From assembly GCF_003533305.1 (NCBI RefSeq), contig NZ_DOEH01000010.1:1-64000 (forward strand): a stretch of 64,000 nt of DNA. The letters are read 5' to 3'. How positions within the stretch are numbered: the stretch's first letter is position 1; the number at the start of each line of letters is the position of its first letter. A program made the position numbers and the translations under genes. Shown here in pieces: positions 34,513-43,461 of the stretch. This DNA is from Providencia sp. (GTDB lineage Bacteria; Pseudomonadota; Gammaproteobacteria; Enterobacterales; Enterobacteriaceae). The notes beneath the pieces are model-generated. The model was given only the letters and a program-made list of their open reading frames with translations. It ran no database searches and was not told the DNA's origin.

Positions 34513-35337
34513 TTAAGGCATCGTTAAAATTAAAGAAGCAGATCCACTAAACGGACCAGGAGCAACTCGACCATTAACATCTAATCTTGCTTTAAGCTGA
34601 ACAGAATTCGTTCCATTTTTGGGGATTGATAACTTTATTCCGCTTTCGCCCGGAATATCGCTACTTCCTAACAACAACCTTGCGTTCAAACTATCATCAC
34701 TACGTAATTTAACTCGACCGTTATTCATACCAGAAGCAATCAGCAATACATCCATCGCTAAATTACAAGTCACACTGACCGTCACATCTTTCGTTGCATT
34801 GGGTAAACTCGCCTCATCAACTGGACCAAAATCAATCACAAGGCTCGTATTTTCGATTTTGCAAGCACCAACCGGTGGTGGCGCTATTCCGCACAATGAG
34901 CCGGGAAGCATTCTGCCTACCTCAGTAAAAGAACTTCCATCTGTTGGTTGAAAAAATAACCCTACACATTCTTGGTTTTGATTCAAAGCCACGCCATTGT
35001 GTATCGTTGTTTTACTCAAAGGTAGGGGATTCTTCGCTAAGAATTTGGCCCTAACTTCTTTCATAGTTTTGAGTCCTGTAACATTGACACCGACACCACT
35101 GAGCCCTTGGCCCGGCGTGCCCGCTATAGTATGTTTATGATTTATCGTGACATAACATGGGTTATAGGTGCACTGATTTAATACGTCATCTGGATAATCA
35201 TCCCAGCGCTCAATCGTAAACCAATATGTCGCATTGGATGGAGTCCCATCAGAAGCCGTAATATAAGAGAAAATCGATGCAGAGGCACCAAACGATGTCA
35301 TCATTGCCCCGACGAATAAATATAAAAACCATTTCAT
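34513..35337 (-). CDS. mrpH: MrpH-like fimbrial tip adhesin
   Basis: Two-domain tip adhesin of 274 aa, the size of Proteus MrpH. A signal peptide covers residues 1-20. The N-terminal receptor domain (about 21-155) begins SIFSYITASDGTPSNATYWF and has Cys56/Cys61; the C-terminal pilin domain (about 158-274) starts at GACKIENTSLVIDFG and ends in a beta strand SASLILTMP for chaperone and donor-strand pairing. His67, His69 and His113 match the spacing of the three zinc-binding histidines I recall in MrpH (72, 74, 117), so zinc-dependent adhesion is likely. It lies before the mrpJ-like gene. Confidence 0.88.
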   Translation of the reverse strand: MKWFLYLFVGAMMTSFGASASIFSYITASDGTPSNATYWFTIERWDDYPDDVLNQCTYNPCYVTINHKHTIAGTPGQGLSGVGVNVTGLKTMKEVRAKFLAKNPLPLSKTTIHNGVALNQNQECVGLFFQPTDGSSFTEVGRMLPGSLCGIAPPPVGACKIENTSLVIDFGPVDEASLPNATKDVTVSVTCNLAMDVLLIASGMNNGRVKLRSDDSLNARLLLGSSDIPGESGIKLSIPKNGTNSVQLKARLDVNGRVAPGPFSGSASLILTMP

Positions 35338-35356
35338 ATAATTTATAGCCTTTTGG

Positions 35357-35887
35357 TTATTCGTAATCTAATTTAAACGTAGCCACGGCATTAAATGGGC
35401 CTCGTTTAATATTCATATTACTGATTGCATCAGGTTCACCTTTGATGAACGCTTTAAAATTCAGTAAGGTGGAGCCGTCTTGTAATGCGATTTTTGTGCC
35501 TTCCTGCTCAATCGGCAAATGTGTTCCATCCTCATATTCAATACCAATAGCAAAACCTGAAGCCGTACTGGTATTTGCAATGGCAAGATGACCCGGTAAG
35601 GCCATATTAGGAGTCCCCGAGAAAGTTACTTTTAACGATTTACCAATGCTGGTATCGCACTCAGAAAGCTTAATACCAAAATCCTGACTAACCGTACGAC
35701 CATAGGCATACAAGTTTTTATCTGGTGTCGGCCCAAAAGTTAACGTAACTTTTTCATCACCCGGTTTAATCGTACAAGGCTCTTCAACTAAGGTGCCGTG
35801 TAAATATAAATTATTCGGGATCGCCAGCGCGCAACTTCCATAGGGCAAAAATATTACCGCAATAGCTAATTTAGTAAGTTTGTTCAT
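35357..35887 (-). CDS. Minor fimbrial subunit (MrpG-like)
   Basis: Chaperone-usher pilin of 176 aa with a signal peptide (residues 1-22). The mature part has the first cysteine in GTLVEEPCTIKPGDEKVTLTFG, the second in FGIKLSECDTSIG and the C-terminal strand FNAVATFKLDYE with the penultimate Tyr that docks to the chaperone. Being next to the adhesin gene, it is probably a tip adaptor. The start overlaps the previous stop (TAATG). The MrpG label is from order and length only. Confidence 0.82.
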   Translation of the reverse strand: MNKLTKLAIAVIFLPYGSCALAIPNNLYLHGTLVEEPCTIKPGDEKVTLTFGPTPDKNLYAYGRTVSQDFGIKLSECDTSIGKSLKVTFSGTPNMALPGHLAIANTSTASGFAIGIEYEDGTHLPIEQEGTKIALQDGSTLLNFKAFIKGEPDAISNMNIKRGPFNAVATFKLDYE

Positions 35888-36375
35888 TACTGGTACTCCG
35901 CTAATAGGGTTGCCGTCACTGAAAAGGCCCCTTCTGGCAAAGTCGTACCCAGCTTTTTGACTGGCACTGCCTTCAATACAGGGGGATTGGCGTAAGTGAT
36001 TTTAATTGGTTTATCAATATCAAACGCTTTTCCATCTTGAGTAATTCGGATACCCAAATTCGTGATGTTGGTTTGCAATGTTGCATCATCAATAGTGCTT
36101 TTAGGGCCCTTTAACGAGAGCATTAGCTCCCACCCCTTATTGTTCGGCTCACAATGCAAATCATAACCAATTTCTTGGGTGTAATTGATGCCATCAACCT
36201 TATGCAGCCCAACGTTATTACCAAAAGAAATATCAATTACGTTATCATTTTCAATGGTACAAGGCGGTGGAACCAATAACGTCCCTTGTAACTTTAAGTT
36301 GTTTGCCAATGACATACTGATGGGTATCAGTAATAAGCCAATTAACAGTGGGAATCTTTTAATTATTTTATTCAT
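35887..36375 (-). CDS. Minor fimbrial subunit, MrpF-type paralogue 2
   Basis: Pilin of 162 aa with a signal peptide ending near residue 24 (SMSLA). It shares a repeated plan with the upstream gene: GTLLVPPPCTIENDN, ISFG, IGYDLHC, an NITNLGIRI block, ITYANPPVLKAVPVKKLGTTLPEGAF and a terminal ATLLAEYQ. The two look like a tandem duplication. AAGGAG precedes the ATG. Role as tip or adaptor pilin is inferred from the operon. Confidence 0.82.
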   Translation of the reverse strand: MNKIIKRFPLLIGLLLIPISMSLANNLKLQGTLLVPPPCTIENDNVIDISFGNNVGLHKVDGINYTQEIGYDLHCEPNNKGWELMLSLKGPKSTIDDATLQTNITNLGIRITQDGKAFDIDKPIKITYANPPVLKAVPVKKLGTTLPEGAFSVTATLLAEYQ

Positions 36376-36386
36376 TTTTATTCTCC

Positions 36387-36932
36387 TTACTGATAATCGA
36401 GCATAATGGTTGCGACGGCTTCAAAAGGACCGCCCTGTAGGGTTTTCGTCAAATCTCTCACAGGCACAACATAAAATTGAGGGGCATTTGGATACGTAAA
36501 TTTAACTTTCTCATTGAGATTAAGTTTTTGATTATTATATCGAAGTGCAATTCCTAATCCTTCGATATTGGTCTCTAAAGATTTAGTATCAAATAACGCC
36601 CCATTCCCCTTCACTGACATAGTCATGGCTTGCGTCGGCATTTTTTCACAAGAAATTCCATAGTTAACTTTTTGCTCATAAGCTGAACCGTCAATACGGG
36701 TACTCATCACTTCGCCAAAATTAACCACAATTAGATTGTCGTTATTCACCTTGCAAGGTGGTGGTGCAAGAACAACTCCTTTAATTTCAACATAGACAAT
36801 CCCCGGCGTTGCACGTGTCCCCGATTGCGGCAAAATACGAGACTCCGGTAATCCTGCATAAGATGCTGACGTGAATAAAATCCCAGCAAGGCATGAGGCT
36901 AATAAATGTCGTCGCTTATTTAAATCAGTCAT
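36387..36932 (-). CDS. Minor fimbrial subunit, MrpF-type paralogue 1
   Basis: Pilin of 181 aa with an Arg-rich N-terminus followed by a hydrophobic segment ending near residue 26. Features are VVLAPPPCKVNNDN, VNFGEV, VNYGISC, NIEGLGIALRYN, VKFTYPNAPQFYVVPVRDLTKTLQGGPF and a terminal ATIMLDYQ. It overlaps the MrpE-like gene by eight bases and resembles the next gene downstream and also the 54071-54598 pilin of the second operon. Confidence 0.82.
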   Translation of the reverse strand: MTDLNKRRHLLASCLAGILFTSASYAGLPESRILPQSGTRATPGIVYVEIKGVVLAPPPCKVNNDNLIVVNFGEVMSTRIDGSAYEQKVNYGISCEKMPTQAMTMSVKGNGALFDTKSLETNIEGLGIALRYNNQKLNLNEKVKFTYPNAPQFYVVPVRDLTKTLQGGPFEAVATIMLDYQ

Positions 36933-37506
36933 AGTCCACCTTAAAGTCCATTACTGCGCTGAAACTTCCTTCTGTCAGTTTTTCGGGGGTTCGAACAGGC
37001 GTCACAAAATAAGTCAGTGATCCATTTGGCGAATCAAGTAACTGAGGGCGACCTCGGCTTCCTAATCGAATATCTTCTCTTTGTTCATCCGTGATTTCTA
37101 AAGCCACTCCTGATACACCGTTAACAGTCAGCATTTCAGGAAAATGCTTATCACCAACCGCAACAAAAGAAACCGTCACTATCGGTTGCATCGCATCCCA
37201 AGTAGGCGAATCAGTTCTAAAATCAGTCACCTTACTTTGCGTTCTAATACAGTTCAAAAATTCCAATCTAAAGGGGATAGATTTCGCTCTATCACCCGGT
37301 TTACGTAATAAATATGACGGTATTTCGCCTAACGAAACAACCTGACGCGCTGAAGTGGCTACATTCATGCCGCAAGGTGCTTCCGTCATTTCACCGTAAA
37401 CCGTTAATTGTCCATGTAAGGCATCGACCTCCCAGCTACTGATACCAGATGCCAACACTGGGGCGAGACTGAATATAATGGCGCTGAACAGGAGAGTCCT
37501 TTTCAT
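36925..37506 (-). CDS. Minor fimbrial subunit (MrpE-like)
   Basis: Pilin of 193 aa with a signal peptide of about 19 residues. Its WEVDALHGQLTVYGEMTEAPC opening is shared with the second operon's protein (WEVDGQHGVIHVSGALTENPC), as are FRLEFLNC, the YFVTPVRTPEKLTEGSF block and terminal MDFKVDYD. GGAG precedes the ATG. The gene follows the chaperone as mrpE does in Proteus. Probable minor structural or adaptor pilin. Confidence 0.83.
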   Translation of the reverse strand: MKRTLLFSAIIFSLAPVLASGISSWEVDALHGQLTVYGEMTEAPCGMNVATSARQVVSLGEIPSYLLRKPGDRAKSIPFRLEFLNCIRTQSKVTDFRTDSPTWDAMQPIVTVSFVAVGDKHFPEMLTVNGVSGVALEITDEQREDIRLGSRGRPQLLDSPNGSLTYFVTPVRTPEKLTEGSFSAVMDFKVDYD

Positions 37507-37518
37507 GCTTTTTCTCCG

Positions 37519-38271
37519 TTAGTTATCTGTCGCGGATGCAACAGTACAGTTGGAACCATTGCAGCTAAACGTCAACTTAGGCCTTCCACCGTAATCATTG
37601 ATATAAGTCAGAACAGGCGCTGAGCCTAAAGCACTTGCACTTCCTTTAAGGGTACTGCTACTTTTCGGTGCTATCATAAGCGGTTCAAATTGCCCCACGG
37701 TATTACCACCAACTTTGGAACTTGCATCAACAATAGTGATGTAATAGCCCGTTGGGTTATTGATTTCATAAGCATCACTTTTACGAGTTAACGTCACTTT
37801 TTCCTGCCATGGATTTGTAAGCTCTGTTCGAGTCGCATACAGCGCTTTTGGACGATAAAACAATTTAATTCGTGTCTGTAACGCAATTTGAAGAACATTC
37901 GGCTCAGTACTGCGCGGTGGAATTTCCCGTAGGTTAAAGAAAAAAACGCTTTCTCTATCCTGTGGTAATTTACTCACATCAGGTAGTGATTGGATTTTTA
38001 CTTGGCTTTTTTCACCCGCTTCAACACGTTGAACGGGAGGTAAAACAGTGAGAGGACTCTCAATTTTTTCGCCATTAATATCCTCAAGCCAACCTTGAGC
38101 CAGATAAGGTAATTCTTGGTTCTCATTCTTAATGTTCAAACTGATCGTTTTTTCTGCGCCATTAAAGATGACGCGAGTTCTATCAAGAGCAATTGCCGCA
38201 ATGGCTTGACCGCATAACACGGTTGATAACGCGATTGTTGTCGTAAAAAACGCAATTTTTTTAATATTCAT
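37519..38271 (-). CDS. mrpD: Periplasmic fimbrial chaperone (PapD family, MrpD-like)
   Basis: Chaperone of 250 aa that folds and delivers pilins. The ATG at 38271 is chosen over a TTG at 38280. A signal peptide (about residues 1-26) is followed by ALDRTRVIFNGAEKTISLNIKN, with the conserved Arg of the subunit-anchoring cleft, LPYLAQGWLED, then the short F1-G1 region LPQDRESVFFFNLREIPP and TRIKLFYRPKAL with the cleft Lys. Two cysteines near the C-terminus (FSCNGSNCTVA) form a likely disulfide. The short F1-G1 loop puts it in the FGS class. Confidence 0.92.
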   Translation of the reverse strand: MNIKKIAFFTTTIALSTVLCGQAIAAIALDRTRVIFNGAEKTISLNIKNENQELPYLAQGWLEDINGEKIESPLTVLPPVQRVEAGEKSQVKIQSLPDVSKLPQDRESVFFFNLREIPPRSTEPNVLQIALQTRIKLFYRPKALYATRTELTNPWQEKVTLTRKSDAYEINNPTGYYITIVDASSKVGGNTVGQFEPLMIAPKSSSTLKGSASALGSAPVLTYINDYGGRPKLTFSCNGSNCTVASATDN

Positions 38272-38284
38272 AGATACCAACTCG

Positions 38285-40954
38285 TTAAAAATCTAATAAT
38301 TCGGATAACTCAGCATTATCTGTGCTGTGATTAATATCTGGCGGTTTCAATAACCAGCGCTGTTTAGGAGATACCCCTTGCTTGATAGGAACCGGCTGAC
38401 TCACAGAGGTATTTGTCACACTTGGATTTCCTGAACATGGCAATAACAATGAATTGAATTCAACATTTTCAATATTTTCAGGCACTTGTATTTGGCACTG
38501 CGAAATACCATCCCAATGAACATCTAATATTTCATTTGGCTGAATTCCAGATAAGTACACTGAGCCGTTATCATTAACGATCCCGAGTTCTCTATCTTTT
38601 TTATTCCTAACCGTTGCACCAAATGGAGGATGGCTGCCATCAACAAGCGCGAGTCTCACCATAGTTTTTAGTCCCGCTAAAACATCAAATTCGCGATAGG
38701 CAATTGCACCTTCAGTCAGTGTCACTTGATGAATTGAACGCACGGTTTCAACGTTATCAGGAAGCTGGTTGATATCTATTGCAGCGCTTGTACGGTAGTA
38801 ATCATTCACATCAGCAACGACAGCTTTACCAAAGATGTTGGTATTAGTATTTGCACCAAAGCCTTTAATCGGCACACCTCTTACACCGTCAGTATCAACC
38901 ATGATCCGACTAGCGCCCGGGGTGTTAATTCTATGCAATGCAGCACCATAACCTGTCGCTGTCATACCACCTTGCAGTGATAATGCAGCAGAGGTGGTTT
39001 CACCATTTATATAACTAGTGCTTGCTGTCACCGTAGCAGCATCAGCATAATGAGTGTAATAACCATCGACCGTCCCTTTCCCTCGAGAACTCAGCCCTGT
39101 ACCCACCCGATAATTGCTTCGATCATCAATACGGTCGTAATAGTTAACTGAATGCGAGTTACCATCTCTCGTCACCATATTGTTATAGCTAACTGTCGCC
39201 ATATCAGCCCATGGCATCGAAATATTCATATATATGCCATCGTCATTTCGACTATCTTCAAATTTATTTCGAAACGCAGTTAAACTTAAGCTGATGTTTT
39301 TGAAGCGACCAATATCAAAATATCTCGCAATAGAGACGTTATAACGTTTGGTATTTGGCCGACTCCAATAAGTTTCGTGGCTATAATTCAAATAGGTTGT
39401 TAAATCGATTTCAGAGAAATATTTATTAAATGTGATGGTGTACAGCTCTTTACTATTTTCTAGCGCAGTTGCTCTAAAACGACGGTCAAGATATTGACTC
39501 ATTGTCATATAGTTACGCTCAGAGAATCGGTAACCTGCGAAGGTTATTTGGCTGTCATAATCTTCAAAACGTTTGGAATAACTTAAACGGTATGAACCGC
39601 CTGTATAAATTTTGTCATCGACACGTAATTTGGCCCGAGATTCTGTGACATCAAAGGAAATCGCACCAAATGCGAGAAGATCTCGTCCAATACCCATTGA
39701 TACTGCGTTATAATCACCCGCACCTAGCAGACCACCAAAGAGTGACCAACCGTTAGATATCCCCCAAGAGAATTCACCAAGTCCGAATCCTTGTCCCTCA
39801 GTTTTATGATCCATGTTACTTGGGCGACCGCCTGCAAATTTAAACAGCAAACTTCCAGGACGAGTTAAATAAGGAATTGATGCGGTATTCATTTGAAATT
39901 CTTGTACAGAACCATCTTGCTCTTCGACTCTGACATCGAGCTTACCATTCACTGCATCACTTAAATCTTGAATACGGAAAGGTCCCGGCGCAACTTGAGT
40001 CTCATAGAGTACTCGACCTTGTTGAGTAATTGTGACCTTCGCATTTGTTTTCGCAACACCCGTAACTTCAGGCGCATAGCCACGAAGATTTGGAGGAAGC
40101 ATGCGGTCATCAGAGACTAAACTCGCCCCTAAATAACGAAATGAATCAAAAATACCTGAACGCAAATATTGTTCACCCATGGTGAGCTGGGCATTCAGCG
40201 ATTTAATTGCACGATAGGCGTAATATTGGCTCCAATCCCAATTACGTTGGGTCGATTTGCCATTAGTATGACTATAGTTTGATTGCCAATTTGCACGGGC
40301 ACGCCATGCACCTAAGTTGAAACCGGTGACGCCGTTACCTGATACTTGTTGCGAATTTGGCGCCTCTGTTGGGTTAAATACGTTAGCATTAACGTTATAG
40401 TCAAAGAATAATCCTGCAACGCCATCTTCCCAACGCGATGGGGGATCCCAGTTCGCCGCGGTATATTCTAAATAAGCTTGTGGTACCGTAATTGCAATTG
40501 TTTCTTTTGCAAGTGAACCACTCACCGTCATACCGGGGATCGATTCAACGTTTAAACATTGGCCATCATTGGTGTAATTGACCTTTCTTTGCCATTCACT
40601 ACGTAGTGCAATATGTTCAATAAGCTCTGGAGTCAAGCAAGGTACAGTAACGGTGTCATCACCATTAACAGCCATATATTCGATATCATAAATAGTCGAA
40701 AGCACGTTACCATTTAAGCTGATATAGAATGGATAAGTGCGCGGCATGATATAACCCGCACGCGAGAATTCACTTAAAGATATATTTTGACGATCTTGAA
40801 GATCCAAAATATCGGTATTAAACTCAACACCTTGATTCGCAATAGCCAAATTAACGTGAGAAATTGCAAATAAAACCATCATTGCAACAGGCGTTAAAAA
40901 TTTATTTACTGAGTTAGGAGATACTTTATTTTTACTTTTAGATAACAGAGCCAT
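38285..40954 (-). CDS. mrpC: Outer-membrane fimbrial usher (MrpC-like)
   Basis: Assembly pore of 889 aa, usual usher length. After the signal peptide (about residues 1-39) the periplasmic N-domain opens with VEFNTDILDLQDRQNISLSEFSRAGY. The 24-strand barrel with plug holds the usher signature around YAPEVTGVAKTNAKVTITQQGRVLYETQVAPGPF (near residues 290-323). Paired cysteines near the start (CLTPEL, CLNVES) and end (CQIQVP, LLPCSGN) fit the N- and C-terminal domains. About 72% by rough impression of the motifs matches the second usher at 50051-52582 in order, but they are not duplicates. A polar tail of about 50 residues follows the last cysteine. Confidence 0.94.
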   Translation of the reverse strand: MALLSKSKNKVSPNSVNKFLTPVAMMVLFAISHVNLAIANQGVEFNTDILDLQDRQNISLSEFSRAGYIMPRTYPFYISLNGNVLSTIYDIEYMAVNGDDTVTVPCLTPELIEHIALRSEWQRKVNYTNDGQCLNVESIPGMTVSGSLAKETIAITVPQAYLEYTAANWDPPSRWEDGVAGLFFDYNVNANVFNPTEAPNSQQVSGNGVTGFNLGAWRARANWQSNYSHTNGKSTQRNWDWSQYYAYRAIKSLNAQLTMGEQYLRSGIFDSFRYLGASLVSDDRMLPPNLRGYAPEVTGVAKTNAKVTITQQGRVLYETQVAPGPFRIQDLSDAVNGKLDVRVEEQDGSVQEFQMNTASIPYLTRPGSLLFKFAGGRPSNMDHKTEGQGFGLGEFSWGISNGWSLFGGLLGAGDYNAVSMGIGRDLLAFGAISFDVTESRAKLRVDDKIYTGGSYRLSYSKRFEDYDSQITFAGYRFSERNYMTMSQYLDRRFRATALENSKELYTITFNKYFSEIDLTTYLNYSHETYWSRPNTKRYNVSIARYFDIGRFKNISLSLTAFRNKFEDSRNDDGIYMNISMPWADMATVSYNNMVTRDGNSHSVNYYDRIDDRSNYRVGTGLSSRGKGTVDGYYTHYADAATVTASTSYINGETTSAALSLQGGMTATGYGAALHRINTPGASRIMVDTDGVRGVPIKGFGANTNTNIFGKAVVADVNDYYRTSAAIDINQLPDNVETVRSIHQVTLTEGAIAYREFDVLAGLKTMVRLALVDGSHPPFGATVRNKKDRELGIVNDNGSVYLSGIQPNEILDVHWDGISQCQIQVPENIENVEFNSLLLPCSGNPSVTNTSVSQPVPIKQGVSPKQRWLLKPPDINHSTDNAELSELLDF

Positions 40955-40974
40955 AATAATCCCTTAGTGTTAAC

Positions 40975-41523
40975 TCAGTAGTAATCCAATTTAAAGCGAA
41001 CAGTGGCTTGATAATTACCTGGCTTTAAATGTTTTCTGTTTGAAACTACGCGAACACCATAATTTAAGATCATATCGCCAGTCGTTATTGGCCTAGATGC
41101 CATAGGCTGTCCCGGTATTGCTGCATTTCCATCAGAGTCAGTGATTTTCATTGCTAACCCATTAGCATGTCCGAATACATTGAATTGCTCTCTATCAGCA
41201 GGGCCATCAAACGTAATACTAAAGGCTTGCCAATTGGGTTTTCCAGGCGTTACTGGCGTTAGAACACAGTTTATTAGGCGTATAGAAAAGTGACTTTCAG
41301 GGCTTTCCCTATCATGTATTATCTGACTAACAGGTACTGTTGTTAGGCTAACTGATTGGTCACGGCTACCTGCATCAATCGCACAAGGTGTTTCAATGAT
41401 AGAGCCACCTAAAGTGACATACCCTTGCGGCTGCTGTGCTCGAGACATTTGACCTTGTGCACAAACAACTGAGGCAAACATCATTCCTGAAAGCACAATG
41501 ACAATCCTGCCAAAGTGATTCAT
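40975..41523 (-). CDS. Minor fimbrial subunit (MrpB-like)
   Basis: Pilin of 182 aa with a signal peptide to about residue 22. It has the MrpB pattern GSIIETPCAIDAGSRDQSVSLTTVPVSQIIHD, FSIRLINC, MILNYGVRVVSNRKHLKPGNYQATVRFKLDYY. The second operon encodes a clear relative (49489-50019). In Mrp fimbriae MrpB is thought to sit at the base or end the rod; that role is inferred. It is separated from the major pilin gene by 80 bases that contain a hairpin. Confidence 0.85.
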   Translation of the reverse strand: MNHFGRIVIVLSGMMFASVVCAQGQMSRAQQPQGYVTLGGSIIETPCAIDAGSRDQSVSLTTVPVSQIIHDRESPESHFSIRLINCVLTPVTPGKPNWQAFSITFDGPADREQFNVFGHANGLAMKITDSDGNAAIPGQPMASRPITTGDMILNYGVRVVSNRKHLKPGNYQATVRFKLDYY

Positions 41524-41570
41524 AGCTACTCCGTTTCAACATAATGACTGATTGATACTCATTGAGGTTT

Positions 41571-41596
41571 AAGCCCATACATCCTTGTACGGGCCA
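41571..41596 (-). terminator. Attenuator-like hairpin between major pilin and downstream genes (operon 1)
   Basis: GCCCATACA (41573-41581) and TGTACGGGC (41586-41594) form a nine-pair stem with one G-U pair on the minus-strand RNA and a four-base loop. It lies just after the major pilin gene. The second operon has an equivalent hairpin, so partial termination or message protection favouring the major subunit is likely. Confidence 0.6.
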
Positions 41597-41602
41597 TACC
41601 AA

Positions 41603-42124
41603 CTATTGGTAGTTCAAAGCAAATGTTGCGATAGCTTCAAATTTACCAGGGACTGCTGCATTTGCCGCGTCACCTTGCAGGTAAGCTGAGAAACGTAACA
41701 GGTTGCCACCAGCTGTTAATGTTTGCTCTGCAGATTTATCACCAAGTTTGATTTGCGTACCACCAGCATCAGTAATAACGATAGCTGCGTTTTTCGCAGT
41801 ACCATTGATTGCTAGTGCACCAGTAGAAAATGAGCTTGGAGCACCTGTAAAGGTTGCTTGAACTGTTTTCAGCGTAGAAATATCACAGCCTTCCAGTTCG
41901 ATATTGAAGTTACGAGGAGTACTGCGACCACCACCATTAAGTTCCGCAGTAGCGATTGCACCAATTTCAACAGTTTGTTTCTCAGATGTTGGTGGAATAG
42001 AACATGGCGCATCGATGATTGAACCGTTAAAAGTTACTACACCGCCACCTTGGTTTGCAGCAGCAGATCCTGCAGCAACAGCCAGACCAAAACCTAATAC
42101 TAAAGCGAGTTTATTCAGTTTCAT
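41603..42124 (-). CDS. mrpA: Major fimbrial subunit (MrpA-like)
   Basis: Rod pilin of 173 aa from ATG 42124, which gives a clean signal peptide MKLNKLALVLGFGLAVAAGSAAA; upstream in-frame starts at 42157 and 42139 would spoil it. The mature chain has GSIIDAPCSIPPTSEKQTVEIGAI, NIELEGCDIS, TLTAGGNLLRFSAYLQG and a terminal EAIATFALNYQ. First gene of an operon in the order A-B-C-D-E-F-F2-G-H-J as in Proteus mirabilis mrp. It is transcribed from a long AT-rich upstream region. No MrpI-type recombinase gene is near. Confidence 0.9.
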   Translation of the reverse strand: MKLNKLALVLGFGLAVAAGSAAANQGGGVVTFNGSIIDAPCSIPPTSEKQTVEIGAIATAELNGGGRSTPRNFNIELEGCDISTLKTVQATFTGAPSSFSTGALAINGTAKNAAIVITDAGGTQIKLGDKSAEQTLTAGGNLLRFSAYLQGDAANAAVPGKFEAIATFALNYQ

Positions 42125-43404
42125 TTTATACATTTCCATTAAATAAAAAGACGACACAAATTAAAATAACAAGTTATTATTAATTTGATTATTTTAATTT
42201 CTTCTTAAACTATAAATTGGTTAATTGACTCATTAGAATTGAAGAAAATAATTAATCGAATTATTAGAATCCATCTATAAGTCGATAAATTAAATACTCC
42301 TTCAATGCGTTGCCATTATTATATTTCAGTATGTTTATGTCAAATTATGCAAATTCCACAACTTTAAAATTGTAAGTTAGTGATATTTATAAACTAACCA
42401 ATTATTACTCAATAATATTTACTCCGTGTTGGGATAATTTAAAGATTAGTGCAATATAAAATGATAAATAATTAGCAAAAGAAAATAAAATATACAAAAT
42501 AATTATTAATAAAGTTTTTTATACTCATAAAACGCGTTTGTTTTAGTGAAAAAAATGCACTTTATGAATATTAAAATGGAAGGTAAGTATAATTATCTAT
42601 ATGAGATTTAATTCTAAAACAATATTAATGGGATATATCTTAAAAAATAAAATAAATCATTTCACGATATTTCACCATTAATAAACTGTTACACGTATAA
42701 TTTGTATGTATTTAAGATTAAGTTTCAAATGATAATTAACCACAGAAATCATTATGCTTTAAAATAAAATTTATGAGTTCATTCAACATGATACATTAAC
42801 AATAAGATGATTTAATTTAAAATAAAACCTGAGCTAAAATTTAATAAAATTAATTTAAATAAAAATCAATACAAATAAATCATTAAAAACAAAGTAACTA
42901 CAAAAAATTTAAGCGGTTTTAAAAAAAACGAAAAATAATGATTAACCATTTTAAATGTCATTTCATCTTGTATCAAAATGTAAAAAATCGTAATTATCTG
43001 TTCAGCATTTTAAATAAATAGAAAATAAAATATTTAAAAAAATCATCAACTATAAAATTATCAAGAATATTCTTAACTAGATAATTAAAGTAAAAGGATT
43101 TTCCAATCCCATTACCATAAGTGTATTGAAACTCAATTAGATTAATAGATAAACGACTCCAACATAAATGCAATCACCTTAACCTTTAAATTGCTCTAAC
43201 ATTAAAAAAATCAAACCACTGCTAATAGTTTAATGAGATTAAATATTTATATAGTACCATTTAATTTTATTGACTTAAGTCAAGCAAAATATCTTTCCAG
43301 TATGAACGTTTAATTTACATCAAATAACATTAACATCAGGATATACAAAACATATAGATTTTAATCATGATATCGATGATCAAATACTTTATCACCTCAC
43401 GAAT
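42125..43404. other. Long AT-rich regulatory region upstream of the first fimbrial operon
   Basis: About 1.28 kb with no supportable gene; one of the most AT-rich parts of the window, with many A and T tracts that would favour H-NS binding. AATTGGTTA (42215-42223) and TAACCAATT (42395-42403) are inverted copies 171 bases apart. TTGACTTAAGTCAA at 43270-43283 is a perfect 14-bp palindrome. Promoter elements cannot be fixed by eye. Confidence 0.5.
43270..43283. promoter_or_regulatory. Perfect 14-bp palindrome, FNR-like variant
   Basis: TTGACTTAAGTCAA has the TTGA(N6)TCAA frame of FNR/CRP-family sites, with C and G in place of the usual T and A. It lies downstream of dmsC and far upstream of the fimbrial start. 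No well-spaced -10 element was found beside it, so the role is uncertain. Confidence 0.35.
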
Positions 43405-43441
43405 AAAAAATGCCCCATAATCAATATAATTATGGGGCACT
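43405..43441 (-). terminator. Intrinsic terminator of the dmsABC operon
   Basis: TGCCCCATAAT (43411-43421) and ATTATGGGGCA (43429-43439) form an 11-pair stem with a seven-base loop. The A6 run at 43405-43410 gives a U tract on the minus-strand RNA. It is about 20 bases after the dmsC stop. Confidence 0.88.
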
Positions 43442-43461
43442 TATCAATACAAACTAAAAAA

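Noticed and set aside
42215..42403. Possible invertible element upstream of the mrpA-like gene
   Set aside because: The inverted copies are only about nine bases in very AT-rich DNA and no recombinase gene is near; kept only as a low-interest observation.
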